Positions 1-11,338 are shown, counted from the first letter of the stretch. The stretch is DNA of 64,000 nt from Eleftheria terrae (GCF_030419005.1 NZ_CP106951.1:4836001-4900000); one strand, 5' to 3'. Numbers and translations are program-made. The notes: generated by a model not told the origin, from the letters alone.

Positions 1-189
1 GTCGGCGAGCCGGCCGAGCTGCTGCCGCCCGGCGAGCATGAGCGCATCTGGGCGCTGCAGCAGCCGCTGGACTTCCCGCTCACCGTCTATGGCCTGCAGC
101 GCAGCGAGGCGGACATGGTGAAGATCACACGCGGACTCTCGCAGTCGCTGGCCGCCCACCGCGACGACCGCGTCCACGACGCGTCCTGA
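1..189 (+). CDS. 3' end of an unidentified gene (partial)
   Basis: An open frame runs in from the left edge and stops at the TGA at 187-189, leaving the last 62 codons. The tail is polar, has no membrane segment, and ends in a run rich in Arg, Asp and His. A conserved-looking stretch reads LTVYGLQRSEADMVKITRGL. I do not recognise the family. The next gene starts about 100 bp downstream on the same strand, so the two could be co-transcribed. The frame is credible because its codon use is GC3-rich like its neighbours. The start and most of the protein lie outside the window. Confidence 0.6.
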   Translation, partial: VGEPAELLPPGEHERIWALQQPLDFPLTVYGLQRSEADMVKITRGLSQSLAAHRDDRVHDAS

Positions 190-292
190 GGCGGCCGCAT
201 TCCATCCCCCCCTTTCTGAGGATAGGCAAGGCGAGCCGTGCATGGGACGCTTGCAGCCCGCCAGGCCGTCCGCTCTCCGGTTCCGACACACG

Positions 293-619
293 ATGTATTC
301 CGCCACCTTCATCTTTCGCAAGAAGCAGTTCGACGAAGAGTTCCACCAGCTCGACCAAGCCATTGCCGAGGTGGCGCGCCATTCCGACGGCTACCTGGGC
401 GAAGAGAGCTGGGAGGACCCGGCGACGGGGCGCATTGCCAACGTGTACTACTGGTCGTCGGAGGTCGGGCTGCAGGCGCTGATGCGCCATCCCGAGCACC
501 TGCGGGCCAAGGCGGCCCAGGGACGCTGGCTCGACGGCTACCAGGTCATCGTCTCGCAAGTGCTGCGCACCTATGGTGACGGCACCTTGCCGCACGTGGT
601 GCACAACCGCCCGGCCTGA
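293..619 (+). CDS. ABM-superfamily (antibiotic biosynthesis monooxygenase-like) protein
   Basis: This encodes a 108-residue soluble protein. It opens with MYSATFIFRKKQFDEEFHQL and contains YYWSSEVGLQALMRHPEHL, the pattern of small dimeric ferredoxin-like ABM proteins, where a beta strand, a helix and a W/H-rich segment precede a 'H..h..k' motif. ABM members range from haem-degrading enzymes to quinol monooxygenases and many have no known substrate, so no reaction is assigned. I start at the ATG at 293, because the upstream in-frame extension from 242 has low-complexity codons and the family begins at this methionine. No strong ribosome binding site is visible. A NADAR gene follows 63 bp downstream. 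Confidence 0.75.
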   Translation: MYSATFIFRKKQFDEEFHQLDQAIAEVARHSDGYLGEESWEDPATGRIANVYYWSSEVGLQALMRHPEHLRAKAAQGRWLDGYQVIVSQVLRTYGDGTLPHVVHNRPA

Positions 620-682
620 GCCGGTCAAGCAAGCGGCCGCGCAGGCCTTCTCCAGCCCGCCGGGCACCCGACCCTCTCACTC

Positions 683-1255
683 ATGGCTTCCTTTTCCCCG
701 ATTCGCAGCCGGCAAGACCTGCTGCAGCAGCTGGCCGCCGGCCTGCATCCTGACTACCTGTTCTTCTGGGGCCACCGCAGCGCCGCCGGCGGCGGCATCG
801 GCAAGGGCTGCCTCAGCCAGTGGTGGGAGGCGCCCTTCGAAGTCGACGGCGACCCTTACCGAAGCGCCGAGCACTTCATGATGGTGGCCAAGGCGCGCCT
901 CTTCGGCGATGCGGAGATCGCAGGCGCCATCCTCGCGGCCGGTACGCCCGCCGAAGCGAAGAAGTTGGGCCGTCAGGTGCGCGGTTTCGACGAGGCGGTG
1001 TGGACGCGGCAGCGCTTTGCCATCGTGGTGCAGGCCAATGTCGAGAAGTTCGGGCAACACCCGGCGCTGGCCGACTACCTGCTGGGCACCGGGGAGCGGG
1101 TGCTGGTGGAAGCCAGCCCGGTGGACAGTGTCTGGGGCATCGGGCTGGCGGCCACCGATCCCGATGCGGCGGCACCGGCGAAGTGGCCCGGGCTGAACCT
1201 GCTGGGCTTTGCATTGATGGAAGCCCGCCGGCAACTGCGGGAGCGGCGCGCATGA
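683..1255 (+). CDS. NADAR family protein (YbiA-like N-glycosidase)
   Basis: This 190-residue protein carries the NADAR (DUF1768) hallmarks: an early YLFFWGHR segment (about residues 25-32), a CLSQWWEAPFEVDG stretch (about 45-58), YRSAEHFMMVAKARLFGD (about 62-79), and a late SVWGIGL (about 150-156). Characterised relatives hydrolyse the N-glycosidic bond of damaged riboflavin precursors (YbiA/RibX type) or remove ADP-ribose, so a metabolite-repair or ADP-ribose role is likely. Which one cannot be decided from sequence. The stop overlaps the next start (ATGA at 1252-1255), which indicates translational coupling to the secreted protein downstream. No toxin or defence partner is visible, so I favour housekeeping repair. 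Confidence 0.85.
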   Translation: MASFSPIRSRQDLLQQLAAGLHPDYLFFWGHRSAAGGGIGKGCLSQWWEAPFEVDGDPYRSAEHFMMVAKARLFGDAEIAGAILAAGTPAEAKKLGRQVRGFDEAVWTRQRFAIVVQANVEKFGQHPALADYLLGTGERVLVEASPVDSVWGIGLAATDPDAAAPAKWPGLNLLGFALMEARRQLRERRA

Positions 1256-2007
1256 GCCCGCGGCTGATCCGGCTGAAGGCCCTGGCGGCCGGGCTGCTGG
1301 CGCTGGCTGCCGGCATGGCGCAGGCGGCCCCGGCCATTGCGCCCGGCGAATACCTCACCGAGCACGGTTGGGGCCAGCTCACGGTGCGGCCCGGCACGCA
1401 GGGTCGCCAGCGCTTCGAGCTGCAGACCGAAGGCGGCAACGCGCACGTCTGCGAGCTGGGCGGCGAGATCCTGCCCGATGGCCGCCTGCACATCGACGGC
1501 AGTGACGCTGACGAGCCGCCCTGCCATGCCACTGCCCGGCTGCAAGGCCGGGGCGTGGCGATCGCCCATGACGATGCCGACGCCTGCCGGCAGTGGTGCG
1601 GCGCACGCGCCCGTTTCGAGGGGCTGTACCTGAAGCCCGCCGCCGGTTGCACGCTGTCCGAGGTGGGGCGCAGCCGCGCCGAGGCCACGCGCCACTACAA
1701 GGCGGGCCGCCATGCGCAGGCGCGTGCGCGGCTGGAGTCGCTGCTGGCCGATTGCAGTGCCACGCTGGGCTGGGTGGACACCCACTGGATTCGCAACGAC
1801 CTGGCGTTGACGCAGTACAAGCTGGGCGACCTGGCGGCCTGCCTGAAGACCCTGGAGCCGCTGGCCGCAGACGCCGCCAAGAGCGACGCTGCACTGCGCG
1901 AGGAATGGGTGTCGCCGGTGATGGAAGACAGCTACCTGGGGCCGGTGCGCGCGGCCCGCACCAACCTGCGGCTGTGCCGCGGCGAGGGCGGGCGCACGCG
2001 GCCTTGA
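1252..2007 (+). CDS. Secreted cysteine-containing protein of unknown function
   Basis: This predicted exported protein has 251 residues. The N-terminus (basic MSPRLIRLK, hydrophobic ALAAGLLALAAGMA, then AQAA) is a Sec signal peptide with cleavage near residue 25. The mature part contains eight cysteines, including a DACRQWCGAR pair, consistent with periplasmic disulfides. The first half looks beta-rich. The second half is helical and repeat-like (RHYKAGRHAQARARLESLLA, then a second A/L-rich helix pair), resembling one or two TPR-type units. I do not recognise a named family. It is coupled to the NADAR gene by an ATGA overlap, but the compartments differ, so a shared function is not implied. 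Confidence 0.6.
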   Translation: MSPRLIRLKALAAGLLALAAGMAQAAPAIAPGEYLTEHGWGQLTVRPGTQGRQRFELQTEGGNAHVCELGGEILPDGRLHIDGSDADEPPCHATARLQGRGVAIAHDDADACRQWCGARARFEGLYLKPAAGCTLSEVGRSRAEATRHYKAGRHAQARARLESLLADCSATLGWVDTHWIRNDLALTQYKLGDLAACLKTLEPLAADAAKSDAALREEWVSPVMEDSYLGPVRAARTNLRLCRGEGGRTRP

Positions 2008-2239
2008 GCCGCGATGCGCGCTGCCCAGGGCGGCGCGCATCGCGGAGAACCAAGACAACATGGGAGGGGCGGCCATGCGGCAGCCGAAGAAGAGGGCGTG
2101 GGCACGACACCGGGCAGCGCTTGAGGACAGAGAGGCGCCCTTGGTCGCCGCGGCATCGGGCTTCACCGGTGTGCTGCTGCGTGGCGTGGCCCGGGTAGCG
2201 CGAGTCGCAACGCGGGCAGCGGCGCCAGGGGGCGTTGGC

Positions 2240-2830
2240 ATGCGGGCGGCGATATTGTCGGCGCTGCTGGCAGGCCCGTCCTGGGCCGTCACGCAGCCGG
2301 GCGCGTTGGTGGAGGCCGCGCGCCGGCAGGTGGGCGTCACCGTGCAGTACGACGGCGCCTATCGCCGCATGCCGTATCCGGGCGGCGACGTGCCGCTGCA
2401 TACAGGCGTCTGCACCGACGTGGTGGTGCGGGCCTATCGCCAGCTTGGCATCGACCTGCAGCAGCTGGTGCACGAGGACATGAAGGCGGCCTGGTCGGCC
2501 TATCCGCACAGCTGGGGGCTGAAGCGGCCCGATCCCAACATCGATCACCGCCGGGTGCCCAACCTGCAGGTCTTCTTCACGCGGCGCGGCGCCGCATTGC
2601 CGCCGAGCCGGGACGGGGCGCACTACCAGCCCGGTGACCTCGTCACCTGGCGGCTGCCGGGCAACCTGCCGCACATTGGCATCGTCTCGTCGCGCTCGGT
2701 CGACGGGCGGCCGCTCGTGCTGCACAACATCGGCCAGGGCACCCGGGAAGACGACCTGCTGTTCGCCTACCCCATCACGGGGCACTACCGCTGGCTGCCG
2801 GCAGGCGCCGCCGCGGCCGCCCGGCGCTAG
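2240..2830 (+). CDS. DUF1287 family protein, probable periplasmic NlpC/P60-like hydrolase
   Basis: This protein has 196 residues from the ATG at 2240, which follows an AGGGGG ribosome-binding site and begins a short signal peptide ending in PSWA (about residues 13-16). DUF1287 features follow: GVCTDVVVRAYRQLGIDLQQ with Cys58, PHSWGLKRPDPNIDHRRVPN, YQPGDLVTW, LPHIGIVSS with His145, and LHNIGQGT with Asn163. The Cys/His/Asn arrangement resembles a papain-like NlpC/P60 amidase, so a cell-wall or peptide substrate is plausible but unproven. The frame is open upstream to 2060, but that part is Arg/Ala-rich and unlike the family. The gene converges with the sigma-54 regulator 30 bp away. Confidence 0.8.
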   Translation: MRAAILSALLAGPSWAVTQPGALVEAARRQVGVTVQYDGAYRRMPYPGGDVPLHTGVCTDVVVRAYRQLGIDLQQLVHEDMKAAWSAYPHSWGLKRPDPNIDHRRVPNLQVFFTRRGAALPPSRDGAHYQPGDLVTWRLPGNLPHIGIVSSRSVDGRPLVLHNIGQGTREDDLLFAYPITGHYRWLPAGAAAAARR

Positions 2831-2860
2831 GCGCCGGGTGCCGGTCGCCGGTTCTGCCGC

Positions 2861-4891
<2,031 letters not shown>

Positions 4892-5168
4892 CGTGCGCCT
4901 CTCCTTATGTTCCGCTTTCGCGGTTGTCTCCTGATTTGCATCCCGCCGGCGTGGCGGCGGGCGCGCGGCGTCCTCATGCTAGGCACAAAAACAGGGCAAA
5001 TCCAGCGATGAGCGCTTTGTTTCGCGCCCTCTGTGGCTGTGTACCGTTATGGAACAAATGGCTGCTCGAGGCCTCAGGGAGATCCCTCAGCCCTGCAGTG
5101 ATTGCTTGAGGTCGAAAGGAGTCAGGAGCCGGGAGGCACAAACTGTGGCGATGTAGTACTGGGGCTTG

Positions 5169-5552
5169 TCACAGGTGGCCCTGTGCCTTGAGCCATTGCA
5201 GCTCATGGTCGTCATAGAGGCGCGAGCGGGTCAGGAAGCGCAGCCCCAGTGGACCTTCGAGCGAGAACATGCCGCCGCGCCCGGGCACCACGTCGATGAT
5301 CAATTGGGTGTGGCACCAATACGCGTACTGCGATTCGCTGATGTAGAAGGGCGTGCCGCCGAGGTGGCCGAGCAGCCGGTCCTGCTCGCCGAGCTGCAAC
5401 TCGCCAGCAGGAAAGCACATTGGCGCACTGCCGTCGCAGCAGCCGCCGGACTGGTGGAACATCAGGGGCCCGTGCTGCTGCGCCAGCCGCTCGATGAGGG
5501 CGAGCGCGGCCGGGGTGGCGCTCACCTGGGGAACCGGGGCGACGTCGTTCAT
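5169..5552 (-). CDS. DUF779 protein, aldehyde dehydrogenase-associated
   Basis: This encodes a 127-residue soluble protein. The diagnostic DUF779 motifs are present: FHQSGGCCDGSAPMC (a Cys-rich loop with three cysteines), FYISESQYAYWCHTQLIIDV and GRGGMFSLEGPLGLRFLTRS. DUF779 genes are commonly found beside acetaldehyde/aldehyde dehydrogenases of the ExaC/AcoD type, and here the gene lies 73 bp downstream of one on the same strand. A role in maturing or assisting that enzyme is a guess from context. The start at 5552 is supported by a good GGAGG ribosome-binding site about eight bases upstream. The conserved cysteines could bind metal or be redox active. Confidence 0.85.
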   Translation of the reverse strand: MNDVAPVPQVSATPAALALIERLAQQHGPLMFHQSGGCCDGSAPMCFPAGELQLGEQDRLLGHLGGTPFYISESQYAYWCHTQLIIDVVPGRGGMFSLEGPLGLRFLTRSRLYDDHELQWLKAQGHL

Positions 5553-5625
5553 CGATGACCTCCGTGCTGCGCAGCGCCTGCCATGCAAGGCGGCCCGGGC
5601 ACTGCCCGGGGCCGCCCCGGCCTGC

Positions 5626-7146
<1,521 letters not shown>

Positions 7147-7225
7147 CGTTGTCTCCTCGGGGTGCGCCTGTGGGACGGGTTGGCGTGCGGCGGCGCGGAA
7201 TGGCACCAGCCATCGACCCCTGCAC

Positions 7226-7241
7226 AGCGAGGGTCGTGCCA
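7226..7241 (-). promoter_or_regulatory. Sigma-54 (-24/-12) promoter of the aldehyde dehydrogenase gene
   Basis: On the minus strand these 16 bases read TGGCACGACCCTCGCT. This matches the sigma-54 consensus TGGCACG-N4-TTGC[A/T] at every position except one (TC instead of TT), with the invariant GG and GC at the required spacing. Transcription would start near 7214, giving a leader of about 70 nt before the ATG at 7146. The presence of an AcoR-type activator in the same cluster makes this functional assignment strong. Confidence 0.8.
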
Positions 7242-7315
7242 GGAGGCTGAACCGGGGAGCGGGGCGCTTCCTGGGGGCGCGCGATGCGGGCAAACACCGA
7301 CAGACGCGGCGGGCC

Positions 7316-7334
7316 GTGGTGCGCTATGGCACAC
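7316..7334. promoter_or_regulatory. Candidate activator-binding dyad 1 (UAS)
   Basis: This is an imperfect dyad, GTGGTGC-N5-GGCACAC, centred at 7325, about 110 bp upstream of the predicted sigma-54 start. Its half sites resemble those of the perfect dyad centred 31 bp further upstream, about three helical turns away. This spacing is typical of paired enhancer sites for oligomeric sigma-54 activators. Assignment to AcoR is inferred from context. Confidence 0.5.
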
Positions 7335-7346
7335 CCGCGCGGCGGC

Positions 7347-7365
7347 CTGTGGCAGATCGCCACAG
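7347..7365. promoter_or_regulatory. Candidate activator-binding dyad 2 (UAS)
   Basis: This is a perfect 7-bp inverted repeat, CTGTGGC-AGATC-GCCACAG, centred at 7356, about 140 bp upstream of the predicted sigma-54 transcription start. It lies in non-coding DNA between the aldehyde dehydrogenase and the convergent end of the gene at 7423. Together with the weaker dyad at 7316-7334 it forms a plausible enhancer for the AcoR-type regulator. Confidence 0.6.
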
Positions 7366-7422
7366 CGCAGGCGGGCAGCAGGACAGGACGGGGACACAGG
7401 CCGCCGGGCGGCGGCCTTCGCT

Positions 7423-7902
7423 TCAGCTGGCGAGCCGCGGCGGGGTGGGCTCGGCTGCGCCGGGGCTTGGCAGGTCCTCGCGCACATAGACATCGCCGGC
7501 ACAGGCTTTTTGCGCATGCAGGCGCGCCCGGCCGGGATCGACGCTTTCGAGCTTCACGTCTTCCTCGTAGGCATAGAGCACCACGCTGTGGCCGTCGGAG
7601 AGGTGCAGCAGCACGTCACCGTTGACCAGCGGCTCGGCCAGCTCGATGGTGAGGCCGGCCAGCTCTTCGCACAGCCGGCGGCGCTGCAGGTTGCGCTGGC
7701 GCTGCTCGGCGATTTCCTGCTCGGCCCGGCCCGGGTCGAGCTCGGCTTCGGCCTGCTCGATGAGCAGCGCAATCTCGTCCTGCCAGTCGGCCAGCACGTC
7801 GCGACGGAAGCGGGCATGGGTCGCCGAGAAGGCAGCGTCCACCTCGATGCGGCCTTCTCCGGATTCCCAGTCGAGCGTCAGTTGAACAGGGACAACAGTC
7901 AT
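7423..7902 (-). CDS. Conserved hypothetical protein, 159 aa
   Basis: This is a small acidic soluble protein with no signal peptide or membrane segment. Residues about 25-85 form a long charged helix (WQDEIALLIEQAEAELDPGR onward) with a coiled-coil look. A beta-rich end follows (DVLLHLSDGHSVVLYAYEED) and then a Pro-rich tail. I do not recognise a named family. I start at the ATG at 7902 because the codons upstream are Arg/Pro-rich and atypical. The gene is divergent from the DUF72 gene at 8045 and its 3' end abuts the aldehyde dehydrogenase regulatory region. Confidence 0.6.
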   Translation of the reverse strand: MTVVPVQLTLDWESGEGRIEVDAAFSATHARFRRDVLADWQDEIALLIEQAEAELDPGRAEQEIAEQRQRNLQRRRLCEELAGLTIELAEPLVNGDVLLHLSDGHSVVLYAYEEDVKLESVDPGRARLHAQKACAGDVYVREDLPSPGAAEPTPPRLAS

Positions 7903-8044
7903 CTTGATTCTTTCGGGCGCAGGGTGCGCTGCAGACTCCAGTCTAGGAAGCGCGCGGCGCGGTGATCCCCGGAACAGCGCTGCCGCGGGCCGCCAGTTCG
8001 TCGCTTGCCGGCGGGCCGCGCACCGTTCTTGCTCACGGGCCTGC

Positions 8045-8956
8045 ATGAGCGGCATCTACATCGGCATTTCAGGCTGGCGCTATGAACCGTGGCGCGGCGT
8101 GTTCTATCCCGAGGGACTGCGCCAGCGGGATGAACTGGCCCATGCCTCACGGCGCCTGCAGAGCATCGAGTTGAACGGCTCCTTCTATTCCCTGCTGCGG
8201 CCGGAAGACTACCGGCACTGGCATGAGCAGACCCCGCGCGGTTTTGTCTTCGCCGTCAAGGGACCGCGCTACCTGACCCATGTGCTGCGCCTGCGCAACA
8301 TCGACGTGGCGATCGCGAATTTCTTCGCCTCGGGCCTGTTCGAATTGCGCGAGAAGCTGGGGCCGCTGCTGTGGCAGCTGCCGCCGTCCATGCCCTTCGA
8401 TGCCGAGCGGCTGGACGCCTTCTTTGCCGGCCTGCCGCGCGACACCGAACAGGCCATGGCCATTGCCAGCCGGCGCGAGGCCTTCATGGACGGGCGCGAC
8501 TGCCTGCAGGCCCCGCCCGGCATGCGCCTGCGGCATGCGGTGGAGGTGCGCCACGAGAGCTTCGTGGATCCCGCCTTCGTTGCCCTGCTCCGGCGCCATG
8601 ACATTGCATTGGTGGTGGCCGACACGGCAGGGCGCTGGCCGTTCAAGGAAGACGTGACGAGCGACTTCATCTATATCAGGCTGCATGGCGACAAGGAACT
8701 GTATGCCAGTGGCTATGGCGAAGCGGCGCTGGCGCGCTGGGCACGCCGCATCGCTGCCTGGAGCCGTGGCACGCAGCCCGACGATGCCCGCCTCATCTCG
8801 CCGGTGCCGCCGGCCGGGGCACCCGGGCGCGATGTTTACTGCTATTTCGACAACGACATCAAGGTCCGCGCTCCCTTCGACGCCATGCGCCTGCGTGAAC
8901 TGCTGGGCCTGCCGGCCGCACCGGTGGAGCCGGGGCAGCCCAATTACCCAGGTTGA
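8045..8956 (+). CDS. DUF72 family protein
   Basis: This 303-residue protein starts with IYIGISGWRYEPWRGVFYP, the N-terminus of DUF72 (YecE) TIM-barrel proteins. Other family marks are SIELNGSFYSLLRPEDYRHW, FVFAVKGPRYLTH, the acidic LRHAVEVRHESF segment and VYCYFDNDIKVRAPFDA near the end. DUF72 proteins are soluble alpha/beta barrels of unknown reaction, with a phosphate-binding-like site suggested by structures. No catalytic claim is made. I start at ATG 8045; the upstream open frame to 7904 is antisense-like low-quality coding. It is divergent from the 159-aa hypothetical gene. Confidence 0.88.
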   Translation: MSGIYIGISGWRYEPWRGVFYPEGLRQRDELAHASRRLQSIELNGSFYSLLRPEDYRHWHEQTPRGFVFAVKGPRYLTHVLRLRNIDVAIANFFASGLFELREKLGPLLWQLPPSMPFDAERLDAFFAGLPRDTEQAMAIASRREAFMDGRDCLQAPPGMRLRHAVEVRHESFVDPAFVALLRRHDIALVVADTAGRWPFKEDVTSDFIYIRLHGDKELYASGYGEAALARWARRIAAWSRGTQPDDARLISPVPPAGAPGRDVYCYFDNDIKVRAPFDAMRLRELLGLPAAPVEPGQPNYPG

Positions 8957-9140
8957 GCGCCAGCAAGGCTGCCGGCGGGCGGTTCAACCCGATGGGGTGC
9001 CATACGCAGAAGCCGGGCACTGCGCACCTGTAGCTGCTCCTGATGCCGCTTGCCTGAGGGCGGGCGCCGTGACCGAGGCTGGCGTCCGGCTGCCGGCAGG
9101 CCGATCATCGGGCGTGCAGGCACGGCAGCTGCTCCTTTCC

Positions 9141-9166
9141 GGAGACATGTAAGCCGGCGTGTCTCC
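9141..9166 (+). promoter_or_regulatory. Stem-loop in the leader of the MgtC-like gene
   Basis: GGAGACATG and CGTGTCTCC form a 9-bp stem (one G-U pair) around an 8-nt loop, ending 43 bases before the ATG of the MgtC-like gene. No T-run follows, so it is not a factor-independent terminator. MgtC-type genes are often under leader control in other bacteria, but no known riboswitch class is recognisable here. It is best read as a possible mRNA structure. Confidence 0.4.
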
Positions 9167-9208
9167 AGCGGCCGCCCACGAAAAACAAACATCACAGGCT
9201 TCCTCCCC

Positions 9209-9922
9209 ATGGACTGGCACGCGCTGTTCACCGACCCCACCCACCAGGCCATTGCCATGCGCCTGGTGGCGGCGCTTGCGGTGGGCGCGGCCATCGGCCT
9301 GGAGCGCAGCTACCACGGCCGGCCCGCCGGTTTCCGCACCCATGCGCTGGTCTGCCTCTCCACCTGCCTGCTGATGCTGGTCACGGTCTACCAGGAACGC
9401 TGGTTCCCCGAGCTGCACCACACCGCCGTGACGATGGACCCGACCCGCATGGCGCAGGGCATCATGACCGGCATCGGCTTCCTGGGGGCCGGCACCATCA
9501 TGAAGGACGGCCTGTCGGTGCGCGGGCTGACCACCGCCGCCTCGATCTGGATCACTGCTGCCATCGGCGTGCTGGTGGGCGTGGGCTTCTACTTGCCGGC
9601 CTTGCTGAGCACCGTGCTGACCTTGGGCACCTTGTCGGTGTTCCGCTGGATCGAGAACCGCATACCGTCACAGTTCTATGCCAACTTCGTGGTGCGCTTC
9701 GACCGCCATGCGAAGATGGACGAAGTCGAGATGCGGCGGATGCTGGCGAACTTCGGCTTCACCATCGCCAACCTCAACTACCGCCTGGACGGCGTCGCCG
9801 GCTTCTTCGAGTACCGCATGGTCATCCGGGCGGACCGGGCCAGCCGTGCCGGCGCCCTGGCCGACATGTTGTGCACGCTGGACATGGTCAAGGAATTCCG
9901 CCTGCTGCCGCTGAGCGAGTGA
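9209..9922 (+). CDS. MgtC/SapB family inner-membrane protein
   Basis: This protein has 237 residues with four to five hydrophobic segments in the first 150. MgtC/SapB signatures are present: MRLVAALAVGAAIGLERSYH, the RPAGFRTHALVCLS turn, MTGIGFLGAGTIMKDGLSVRG and LTTAASIWITAAIGVLVG. The C-terminal 85 residues form a soluble ACT-like domain, as in longer MgtC proteins. MgtC proteins help cells cope with low magnesium, often by inhibiting the F-ATPase or supporting Mg import. The gene stands alone, with about 250 bp of leader that contains a stem-loop. The ATG at 9209 fits the family start. Confidence 0.88.
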   Translation: MDWHALFTDPTHQAIAMRLVAALAVGAAIGLERSYHGRPAGFRTHALVCLSTCLLMLVTVYQERWFPELHHTAVTMDPTRMAQGIMTGIGFLGAGTIMKDGLSVRGLTTAASIWITAAIGVLVGVGFYLPALLSTVLTLGTLSVFRWIENRIPSQFYANFVVRFDRHAKMDEVEMRRMLANFGFTIANLNYRLDGVAGFFEYRMVIRADRASRAGALADMLCTLDMVKEFRLLPLSE

Positions 9923-10045
9923 GTGACTGCCGCCGGCGGGTGTGGGCGGCGGCCTCTTGCGCGGCTGGCACTTCGTCGCTACGGTGCAGGGGGACGTGTG
10001 CCGCCTCTGCGCGGCATCTTCCGGCTTCAACAAGGACTGCTTGGC

Positions 10046-10837
10046 ATGATCTCTTCACGACTGCTCCCCGCCTTTGCCGCTGCCGCGGTGCTGGCGGGTT
10101 GCGCTTCCTGGCGCTCCGGCGAGCCGCCGATCGGCCACACCGCCCCGGATGGGGCCACGCCCGTCGCCCGCTATGTGGGCACCTTGCCGTGCACCGACTG
10201 TGCCGGCGTGCGCACCGACCTGCAGCTGTACGCCAACGCCGCCGGCCTGCCGGCCCGCTACAGCTTGAACCAGACCTTCCTGGCCGGCAAGGAAGGCAAC
10301 CGCCGCACCAACACCACCGGCAACTGGCTGGCGGCCCGCGGCAGTTCCGACGATGCCCAGGCCCAGTTGCTGCACATCGACCCCGACCATCCCGAGCGCG
10401 CGCGCATCTTCCAGCAACAGAGCCCGCAGGTGCTGCGTGCCCTGGGCTCCGACGGCAACGAGATGCCGGCTTCGGTGCCGCGCAGCCTGGTGAGGGTGCC
10501 GGACGGCGTGCCGCCTTCCGCCCTGGTGCTGACCTATGCCGACCGCGGCAGCGATGCCGAGGTGAAGCCCGGCCAGCAAGTCGTGCTGCTGCTGGCCAGC
10601 CAGCCGAGCAGCGGCTACCACTGGGCGGCCAAGGCTGAAGGTCTGGCCGCCATGGCGCCGCAGGGCGAGCCGGTGCATGTGGCCGATCCGACTCCCAACG
10701 GGGCCGGGCTCGACATGTTCCGTTTCAAGGCTGCCGGCAGCGGCACTCAGGTCTTGCGGCTGGAGTACCGCAGCGCCTCCGCCGAGCCGGTGCCCAAGGT
10801 CATCGACGTCGCGACCTTCAACATCCGCGTTCGTTGA
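10046..10837 (+). CDS. Outer-membrane lipoprotein with NlpE-like and chagasin-like domains
   Basis: This is a 263-residue lipoprotein with lipobox LAGC (Cys19) after a basic-hydrophobic signal. Residues about 40-150 resemble the NlpE N-terminal domain, with YVGTLPCTDCAGVRTDLQLY including the CxxC pair (Cys49, Cys52). Residues about 165-263 resemble chagasin/I42 cysteine-protease inhibitors: QVVLLLASQPSSGYHW (the NPTTGY-like loop at 186-193) and VLRLEYRSA. Copper or envelope-stress sensing is known for NlpE, and protease inhibition for chagasins. Whether either activity holds here is unknown. The fusion of the two is unusual. The gene converges on the hemerythrin gene with a shared hairpin between them. 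Confidence 0.75.
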   Translation: MISSRLLPAFAAAAVLAGCASWRSGEPPIGHTAPDGATPVARYVGTLPCTDCAGVRTDLQLYANAAGLPARYSLNQTFLAGKEGNRRTNTTGNWLAARGSSDDAQAQLLHIDPDHPERARIFQQQSPQVLRALGSDGNEMPASVPRSLVRVPDGVPPSALVLTYADRGSDAEVKPGQQVVLLLASQPSSGYHWAAKAEGLAAMAPQGEPVHVADPTPNGAGLDMFRFKAAGSGTQVLRLEYRSASAEPVPKVIDVATFNIRVR

Positions 10838-10838
10838 C

Positions 10839-10860
10839 GCACGGCCGACCGCGGCCGTGC
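10839..10860. terminator. Hairpin between convergent genes
   Basis: GCACGGCC-N6-GGCCGTGC is a perfect 8-bp stem lying between the stop codons of the lipoprotein and hemerythrin genes. There is no T-run on either side, so it may act as a weak bidirectional terminator or as a 3'-end stabiliser. Confidence 0.4.
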
Positions 10861-10864
10861 CCGT

Positions 10865-11338
10865 TCAGGCGCAGGCGTGGCTGCCGCAGCCGGTGATGGG
10901 CGCGGCCTCCGCCGCGGCGACCGGTTCCCGGCCCGCCGCAAAGCGCTCTTCGGTGGTGTCGTAGCCGCGCTGGACGCAGTGGAAGGCCAGCGCAGCGTCC
11001 ATCGTCTGCGCATGGTGCTCGAACCACTGCGCCAGCTCCGCGGTGGCGCGCCTCAGCTCCGCCAGATCGGCCCGCTCCAGCAGCGCCTGCAGGATTTGCA
11101 GCACCTGCGCATGCTGGCCGGTATGGCAGTTCTGCGGTGCGAAGCCGGTGGCCTGCATCCAGCGGTCCTCCTGGGCGAAGTGGCCTACCGTGTGCTCCAC
11201 CAGGCGGCGAAAGCGAGGCAGCACCTCGTCATCGGGCGCCGCCTCCAGGCGGTTCAGCAGGTCCACGAACTCGCGATGGGTGTCGTCCATGCGAGGGTTG
11301 TCGAGCTTGAGCGCGTCGGACCAGACGAGGGAGGGCAT
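10865..11338 (-). CDS. Bacteriohemerythrin
   Basis: This 157-residue protein has the hemerythrin four-helix metal-binding pattern: MDDTHREF (His near residue 20), HTVGHFAQEDRWM (His and Glu), NCHTGQHAQVL and WFEHHAQTMDAALAFH with the terminal His...Asp ligands. Such proteins bind O2 at a di-iron site and serve in oxygen storage, delivery or sensing. No signalling domain is attached, so an O2-carrier role is most likely. A Cys-containing tail (GCGSHACA) follows the fold and is unusual. It could bind metal. The gene lies 80 bp downstream of argH on the same strand. Confidence 0.85.
   Translation of the reverse strand: MPSLVWSDALKLDNPRMDDTHREFVDLLNRLEAAPDDEVLPRFRRLVEHTVGHFAQEDRWMQATGFAPQNCHTGQHAQVLQILQALLERADLAELRRATAELAQWFEHHAQTMDAALAFHCVQRGYDTTEERFAAGREPVAAAEAAPITGCGSHACA

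Noticed and set aside
683..1255. NADAR gene as part of a defence or toxin-antitoxin module
   Set aside because: No DarT, Thoeris-like or other partner is adjacent. The neighbours are an ABM protein and an exported protein.
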